In this document: positions 23,030-27,049 of the stretch, piece after piece
Layout: every line of letters begins with the position of its first letter
Position numbering within the stretch: the first letter of the stretch is position 1
Assembly: GCA_002358345.1 (NCBI GenBank)
Contig: DEOR01000057.1
Coordinates: forward strand, 15,686-42,734
Reading direction: 5' to 3'
DNA: 27,049 nucleotides
Source: Proteobacteria bacterium UBA3413
GTDB lineage: Bacteria > Pseudomonadota > Gammaproteobacteria > Magnimaribacterales > D2472
The notes under the pieces: generated by a model
Databases searched by the model: none
Seen by the model: the letters and a program-made list of their open reading frames with translations, nothing else
Told to the model about the DNA's origin: nothing
Made by a program: the position numbers and the translations under genes

Positions 23030-23347
23030 ATGTACGCAGTAATAGAAGCAGGTGGAAAACAACACAAAGTCGAGCTAGGACAAACCCTGGAGATCGATCT
23101 TATGGATGAAGAGTCAGGCGCAGAACATGCGTTTGAAACTGTCATGCTGTATGTCGATGGAGAGGATGTTCAGATTGGCCAACCATACATTGAAAATGCC
23201 AAGGTGATAGCCGAGGTTGTGGACGAGGTTAAGGGAGAGAAAGTTTCTATCTTAAGGTTCAGAAGAAGAAAACATAGCATGCGAAAAATTGGTCATCGAC
23301 AAAGATATACTCAAATTAAAATTAAAGAAATTAACGTAGGTAAATAG
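23030..23347 (+). CDS. rplU: 50S ribosomal protein L21
   Basis: L21 is a 50S assembly protein that contacts L20. The start at 23030 gives 105 residues (103 in E. coli) beginning MYAVIEAGGKQHKVELGQTL. The frame is open upstream, but that part covers the promoter and has no family similarity. AGAG about six bases upstream is a weak ribosome binding site. The C-terminal RRRKHSMRKIGHRQRYTQIK is typical. It is followed two bases later by rpmA. Confidence 0.97.
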   Translation: MYAVIEAGGKQHKVELGQTLEIDLMDEESGAEHAFETVMLYVDGEDVQIGQPYIENAKVIAEVVDEVKGEKVSILRFRRRKHSMRKIGHRQRYTQIKIKEINVGK

Positions 23348-23349
23348 TA

Positions 23350-23607
23350 ATGGCACATAAAAAAGCAGGTGGTTCCAGTAAGAACGGTCGTGATTCCAAC
23401 TCCAAGAGACTTGGAGTAAAGCGTTTCGGTGGCCAGCTTGTTAAGCCGGGTGAAATTATTATTCGTCAGCGCGGAACAAATACCCACCCTGGTATTAATG
23501 TTGGAATGGGAAAAGATCACACATTATTTGCTACTTCAGGTGGCCATGTTCAATTTACCTATAAAGGTATCAAACAAAAGAAGACAGTTAACGTCATTTC
23601 TCAGTAA
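23350..23607 (+). CDS. rpmA: 50S ribosomal protein L27
   Basis: L27 reaches the peptidyl-transferase centre with its N-terminus. The 85 residues equal the E. coli length. It starts MAHKKAGGSSKNGRDSNSKR directly, without the cleavable N-terminal extension known in Firmicutes, and contains VKRFGG and INVGMGKDHTLFA. It lies between rplU and obgE, the conserved bacterial order. Confidence 0.97.
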   Translation: MAHKKAGGSSKNGRDSNSKRLGVKRFGGQLVKPGEIIIRQRGTNTHPGINVGMGKDHTLFATSGGHVQFTYKGIKQKKTVNVISQ

Positions 23608-23610
23608 TTC

Positions 23611-24636
23611 ATGAATTTCATCGACGAGGCTCTGCTGGAAGTAAGGGCTGGAAACGGTGGTGCCGGTAGCACAAGCTTTAGAAGAGAGAAGTTTATCCCG
23701 CGCGGTGGCCCTGATGGAGGAGATGGCGGTAAGGGTGGTGATATTATTTTTAGAGTCGACCCAAACCTCAACACTCTTGTTCATTTCAGAAATCAAAAAT
23801 ATCTAATTGCTAAAAATGGTAAAACTGGCTCAGGTAAAAAAAAAACAGGCCAAGATGCTGATGACTTAGTTGTATTAGTCCCCAAGGGAACAATAATATT
23901 TGATGCATTATCAGAAAAGATTGTCTATGACTGCTGTGATGAAGACGTGGACTATTTGGTAGCAAAAGGTGGAGAAGGCGGGGCTGGAAACTGTCGCTTT
24001 AAATCTAGCACTAATCAGGCCCCAAGAAGACATACCCCAGGATGGCCAGGAGATGAGATCTCTATAAGGCTAGAGTTACGCTCATTGGCAGATGTAGGCC
24101 TTGTTGGCTTCCCTAATGCTGGTAAATCTACTTTCTTAAAAAGTGTTTCAGCCGCACAGCCAAAGATTGGAGACTACCCCTTCACAACCTTGAGACCAAA
24201 TTTGGGCACTGTCCAGATTTATGATACTTCTTTTATTATTGCCGATATTCCTGGCTTGATTGAGGGTGCCTCCGAGGGCATTGGTTTAGGTTTGGACTTC
24301 CTCAAGCACATTTCAAGAACTGGTCATTTACTCATTTTACTGGATCCGCAGAATACTGAGAGTTTGATAGAACAACAACTAACAATTTTACTAAATGAAC
24401 TCAGGACCTATGACCCTAGCCTCTTAGAAAAAACTATCTGGATTGCCCTGAATAAAAAAGATACCCTTGCAGAGGATGCAATCCTAGAATTACAGTCCAC
24501 TCTTAAGAAAACTTTGGCATCTTTAGATATTCATCCAAAGGGAGTGATTGCAATTTCAGGTTTTACAGGCGATCAAACAAGCGAATTGCTCGGCATGATT
24601 GCAAGAGAGATGATGGGGGGTGAGGGCGAGGACTAG
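23611..24636 (+). CDS. obgE: GTPase Obg/CgtA
   Basis: Obg is an essential GTPase of late 50S assembly and stress signalling. It has 341 residues; E. coli ObgE has 390, and the variable acidic C-terminal extension is almost absent here, ending GGEGED. The Gly-rich Obg domain covers about residues 1-158 (RAGNGGAGSTSFRREKFIPR, GGPDGGDGGKGG). The G domain shows G1 GFPNAGKST (166-174), switch I FTTL (191-194), G3 DIPG (212-215) and G4 NKKD. A run of ten As lies inside the N-terminal domain. It follows rpmA by 3 bp, and its TAG overlaps that of convergent rpsT in CTAG. Confidence 0.96.
   Translation: MNFIDEALLEVRAGNGGAGSTSFRREKFIPRGGPDGGDGGKGGDIIFRVDPNLNTLVHFRNQKYLIAKNGKTGSGKKKTGQDADDLVVLVPKGTIIFDALSEKIVYDCCDEDVDYLVAKGGEGGAGNCRFKSSTNQAPRRHTPGWPGDEISIRLELRSLADVGLVGFPNAGKSTFLKSVSAAQPKIGDYPFTTLRPNLGTVQIYDTSFIIADIPGLIEGASEGIGLGLDFLKHISRTGHLLILLDPQNTESLIEQQLTILLNELRTYDPSLLEKTIWIALNKKDTLAEDAILELQSTLKKTLASLDIHPKGVIAISGFTGDQTSELLGMIAREMMGGEGED
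23836..23845 (+). repeat. A10 homopolymer inside obgE
   Basis: Ten consecutive As encode the Lys-Lys-Lys of GSGKKKTG. It is the longest plain homopolymer I see in a coding region of the window. The frame is intact as given. Confidence 0.9.
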
Positions 24637-24896
24637 TTGATTGCTTTAACAGCTTTCACAAGTCTACTTTTAGTTCTTGCAGCTGCATTCTTATGAATAA
24701 CTTTTTTTGCCGCAGTAGAGTCTAGAACTTTTTCAGCAGTTTTAAGCAACTTAATTGCTGACTCTTTATTATTTTCTGCAATCGCATTTCTTACAGCTTT
24801 AACTGCTGTTCGAGCTTGAGATCTTTGAGAATGCTTGAGTTTATACCTGTCAGCATTCTGACGAGCTCTTTTAATTGATTGTTTACTGTTAGCCAT
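24633..24896 (-). CDS. rpsT: 30S ribosomal protein S20
   Basis: S20 is a helical primary 16S rRNA-binding protein. The ATG at 24896 gives 87 residues, the E. coli length, with MANSKQSIKRARQNADRYKL at the N-terminus and KSRLVKAVKAIN at the end. The frame is open 13 codons further upstream, but those residues have no counterpart in the family. No ribosome binding site is evident (only AAAGAT before the start). A possible TGAACA-18-TAATAT promoter would place the transcript start within a few bases of the ATG. Its stop overlaps the obgE stop. Confidence 0.95.
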   Translation of the reverse strand: MANSKQSIKRARQNADRYKLKHSQRSQARTAVKAVRNAIAENNKESAIKLLKTAEKVLDSTAAKKVIHKNAAARTKSRLVKAVKAIN

Positions 24897-24984
24897 ATCT
24901 TTAAATATTAGATGCGGTAGTTTAATGATGTTCATTTCATCTGTCCACTGTATTAATTAAATATATTTTCTGAATTTTTTTTTC

Positions 24985-25013
24985 TTGAACAAATTATTGG
25001 TGTCAAGTATACT
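24985..25013 (+). promoter_or_regulatory. Promoter of the S9 peptidase gene, placed for leaderless transcription
   Basis: TTGAAC (24985-24990), a 17-bp spacer and TATACT (25008-25013) fit a sigma70 promoter. A T9 tract (24975-24983) just upstream may act as an UP-like element. The -10 box ends six bases before the ATG at 25020, so the start site is expected at or next to the A of the start codon. The -10 also lies in the perfect palindrome AAGTATACTT (25005-25014). Confidence 0.6.
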
Positions 25014-25019
25014 TTACAA

Positions 25020-26984
25020 ATGAAAAATATATTTTATGTCCTGCCGTTTCTTTTTAGCATAAATGTGTCAGCAGATCTTGGCGTGACCGAGGAATTTATC
25101 GAGAGATTTAGCTCGCTTCCGTCTTATACAGATGTTGGTCTCTCACCAGATGGCAAGATGATTAGCGTTATAACAAAAATGCCGGATGATAAGAAAGGAC
25201 TGACTATCTTCGATGCTGAAGATTTAAGTTTGATTAATACTATTACCCTAACGAACGACGAAGAGATAGCAGGCTACTACTGGGCAAATAATACAAGGTT
25301 ATTAATTCAGGTTGGCTATTATGATAAAAAAGATGGACGAGGCTCGGCAGGAGAATTCTTCTCTATTAATTACGACTCAACAAAACCTGCTTATGTCTTT
25401 GGTATGAGAAAAGGAAATAATAAGACCAATAAATCTGTGCTAGATAAAATGTCCGCTGGTTATGTTGAGAATATTTTAGAGGATGATGATAGGCATGTAG
25501 TGATCTCTGCATACCCCTTTGCCAAATCAAACACTGGGAGTTTTGTGACGTCAATTCGACTTAATGTTTACAATGGTCAGCAAAAGAAACTTGGGAAGTC
25601 ACCTTTGGCTGGGGGTCAAGTTCGCACAGACAGCAAAGGTGTTCCCCGCTTTGCCAATGGAAGCGATAGTGATAACAATATTGTCACTATGTACCGTGCT
25701 TCTGAAAAGGATGACTGGGAAGTTTTAAGCAGAACTCCTTATGGCGAAGGAGAGGTATTCCCTGTGAATATTTCTAAGGATGGCTCAATAATCCATATGC
25801 TGGACAGCACAGAAACATCGACATATCAGCTTAAGAAAATTAATACGACAACCGGAGCATCTGAAGTAGTTTTTCATCATCCCAAATTTGATGCTTACCC
25901 CCAAATCATCGATGATGTGGTCATGGGAGCAACCGTGAATCCTGGATATACTCAAGCTTATTGGTTTGATATTGACAGCCCTTTGCAAAATTCCATCTTG
26001 CAAGCAGTTCATTCGTTTAACGGGAATATTGATATCTTTGATACAAAAGAGGTTGGTATAGTCGCCCTAACAAAAGCTCGAGATAAAGCTATTTTAGCAA
26101 TCAGAGATTCTGTCTCCTCACCAAAATACTACCTTTATGATATGAAGAAAGGCCAGATGAAGTATTTACTGACCATGTGGCCTGAAATAGATGATGCTGG
26201 ACTGGAAGAGGAAATTCCATTTAACTTTACAAATTCGGATGGGGTAGTCATCCATGGATATTACACTCGAGCAAAAGATCAGCCAGAAGGTCAGACTGCT
26301 CCTATGATAGTCATTCCTCATGGTGGCCCTCATGCAAGAGATTCTTGGGGTTTTGATCCAGATACACATATTTTTTCACAAGCTGGATATGCGGTCTTAA
26401 AAGTTAACTTTAGGGGCTCTACTGGTTATGGAAAAGAGTTTACCAAACTAGGTTTCGGAGAGTGGGGAGCTGATACTCAGCAAGACATTATCGAAGCAAC
26501 TGAATGGGCTATTGACGAAGGCATAGCTGATGCAAAGAAAATTGGAATATATGGTGGAAGTTTTGGAGGCTATTCAGCAGCCATGGCACCCATGCTAAGG
26601 CCTGATTTATATAAATCTTCAGTTGCTTATATTGGAGTCTTTGATTTAGAGATGCTCTATGAAGAAGGAGATATCAGGAGCATTAAATGGGGCGGCAAAT
26701 ATCTTGATAAGACTCTTGGAACAGATCCTGAGAAAATCAAGGCAATGTCACCAGTCTTTCAAGCAGAGAAGTTAGAAGCTCCAATCATCATAGTGTCTGG
26801 TGAAGATGATCAAAGGGCGCCAGTTGAACATGCTTATGCCTTGGCTGACGCCCTAGAGCAAGCAGGAAAAGAGCACGAGCTGATTATAGTTTCAAAGGAA
26901 GGGCATGGCTTTAGAAAACCTGAGAATAGATTGATGCTATATAAGAAAATGTTAGAGCACTTTAACAGGACTGTATTGAGATAA
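25020..26984 (+). CDS. Secreted S9-family (prolyl oligopeptidase-type) serine peptidase
   Basis: This 654-residue protein has a likely Sec signal peptide, a short basic start followed by FYVLPFLFSINVSA with cleavage after SA or nearby. A long beta-propeller-like N-terminal region (about 25-400) includes LSPDGKMISVITKMPDDK. The C-terminal alpha/beta-hydrolase domain includes IVIPHGGPHARDSWGFDPD and VLKVNFRGSTGYGKEF. The catalytic triad is Ser514 (GIYGGSFGGYSA), Asp597 (GEDDQRAPVEH) and His629 (SKEGHGFRKP), so it is probably active. It likely hydrolyses peptides in the periplasm or outside the cell; specificity (dipeptidyl, acylaminoacyl or oligopeptidase) cannot be set. It stands alone, divergent from rpsT, and has no ribosome binding site. 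Confidence 0.92.
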   Translation: MKNIFYVLPFLFSINVSADLGVTEEFIERFSSLPSYTDVGLSPDGKMISVITKMPDDKKGLTIFDAEDLSLINTITLTNDEEIAGYYWANNTRLLIQVGYYDKKDGRGSAGEFFSINYDSTKPAYVFGMRKGNNKTNKSVLDKMSAGYVENILEDDDRHVVISAYPFAKSNTGSFVTSIRLNVYNGQQKKLGKSPLAGGQVRTDSKGVPRFANGSDSDNNIVTMYRASEKDDWEVLSRTPYGEGEVFPVNISKDGSIIHMLDSTETSTYQLKKINTTTGASEVVFHHPKFDAYPQIIDDVVMGATVNPGYTQAYWFDIDSPLQNSILQAVHSFNGNIDIFDTKEVGIVALTKARDKAILAIRDSVSSPKYYLYDMKKGQMKYLLTMWPEIDDAGLEEEIPFNFTNSDGVVIHGYYTRAKDQPEGQTAPMIVIPHGGPHARDSWGFDPDTHIFSQAGYAVLKVNFRGSTGYGKEFTKLGFGEWGADTQQDIIEATEWAIDEGIADAKKIGIYGGSFGGYSAAMAPMLRPDLYKSSVAYIGVFDLEMLYEEGDIRSIKWGGKYLDKTLGTDPEKIKAMSPVFQAEKLEAPIIIVSGEDDQRAPVEHAYALADALEQAGKEHELIIVSKEGHGFRKPENRLMLYKKMLEHFNRTVLR

Positions 26985-26987
26985 AGA

Positions 26988-27049
26988 TGGTGGAGGCGGC
27001 GGGAACCGCACTTAGACGGTAAGTTACTGATTAATATAGGTTTAATGGG
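26988..27049 (-). ncRNA. ssrA: Possible 3' end of tmRNA (ssrA), partial, T-loop apparently missing
   Basis: Read on the minus strand, the segment ends CCCGCCGCCTCCACCA (CCA end at 26988), the acceptor stem and T-stem 3' arm typical of many gammaproteobacterial tmRNAs. A normal T-arm would read about GCGGG, a TTCGATT-like loop, then CCCGC. Here GCGG is followed by TTC and then CCGC, as if five bases between two TTC repeats were lost. The rest of the gene would lie beyond the window. It could instead be a degenerate tmRNA copy or an attachment-site remnant. The reading is tentative. Confidence 0.35.

Noticed and set aside
1..27049. CRISPR arrays, insertion sequences, phage genes, complete tRNA or rRNA genes
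   Set aside because: No regularly spaced repeats, transposase or phage-like proteins, or complete tRNA cloverleaf found on reading either strand.

Overview
This is an AT-rich, tightly packed bacterial chromosome segment. Protein sequences and gene order point to a gammaproteobacterium. FabA and FabB together, the divergent uvrA/ssb pair, and ispB divergent from rplU-rpmA-obgE are all arrangements known from that class. The low GC, minimal intergenic space, overlapping stops and a secreted S9 peptidase suggest a streamlined marine lineage, perhaps SAR86-like. That placement is inference; no 16S rRNA gene is present.

Layout. Positions 1-1953 hold the 3' part of fusA (EF-G), cut by the window edge. 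No tuf gene follows. Instead a 101-bp gap carries a strong sigma70-type promoter, and then a 28-gene same-strand block (2055-15271) runs from rpsJ to rplQ. It fuses what are the S10, spc and alpha operons in E. coli and includes secY, rpoA and the short rpmJ. Inside the block gaps are at most 20 bp, except 63 bp between rpsJ and rplC, where an 11-bp hairpin followed by seven Ts looks like an intrinsic terminator or attenuator.

Positions 15268-19802 hold uvrA (minus strand), converging on rplQ, and then ssb, a crotonase-family gene and csaA on the plus strand. Positions 19794-22918 are a minus-strand cluster, read ispB, fabA, fabB, MAPEG-family membrane protein. It covers quinone side-chain synthesis and unsaturated fatty acid synthesis. 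A 111-bp region with an 18-bp direct repeat separates it from rplU-rpmA-obgE (23030-24636). rpsT converges on obgE. A secreted S9-family peptidase gene with a promoter placed for leaderless transcription occupies 25020-26984. The last 62 bp resemble the 3' end of a tmRNA (ssrA) on the minus strand, with the T-loop apparently missing.

The content is almost all housekeeping: translation, protein export, transcription, DNA repair, and lipid and quinone synthesis. I found no CRISPR array, transposon, phage gene or clear new multi-gene system. The most interesting signals are regulatory and architectural: the terminator-like hairpin after rpsJ, the missing S10 leader, the probable leaderless peptidase mRNA, three convergent gene pairs that overlap at their stops, a MAPEG gene whose conserved N-terminus begins upstream of any usable ATG, and the odd ssrA-like end. 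No stretch longer than 300 bp lacks a gene; the largest non-coding gaps are 101, 67, 111, 123 and 65 bp.
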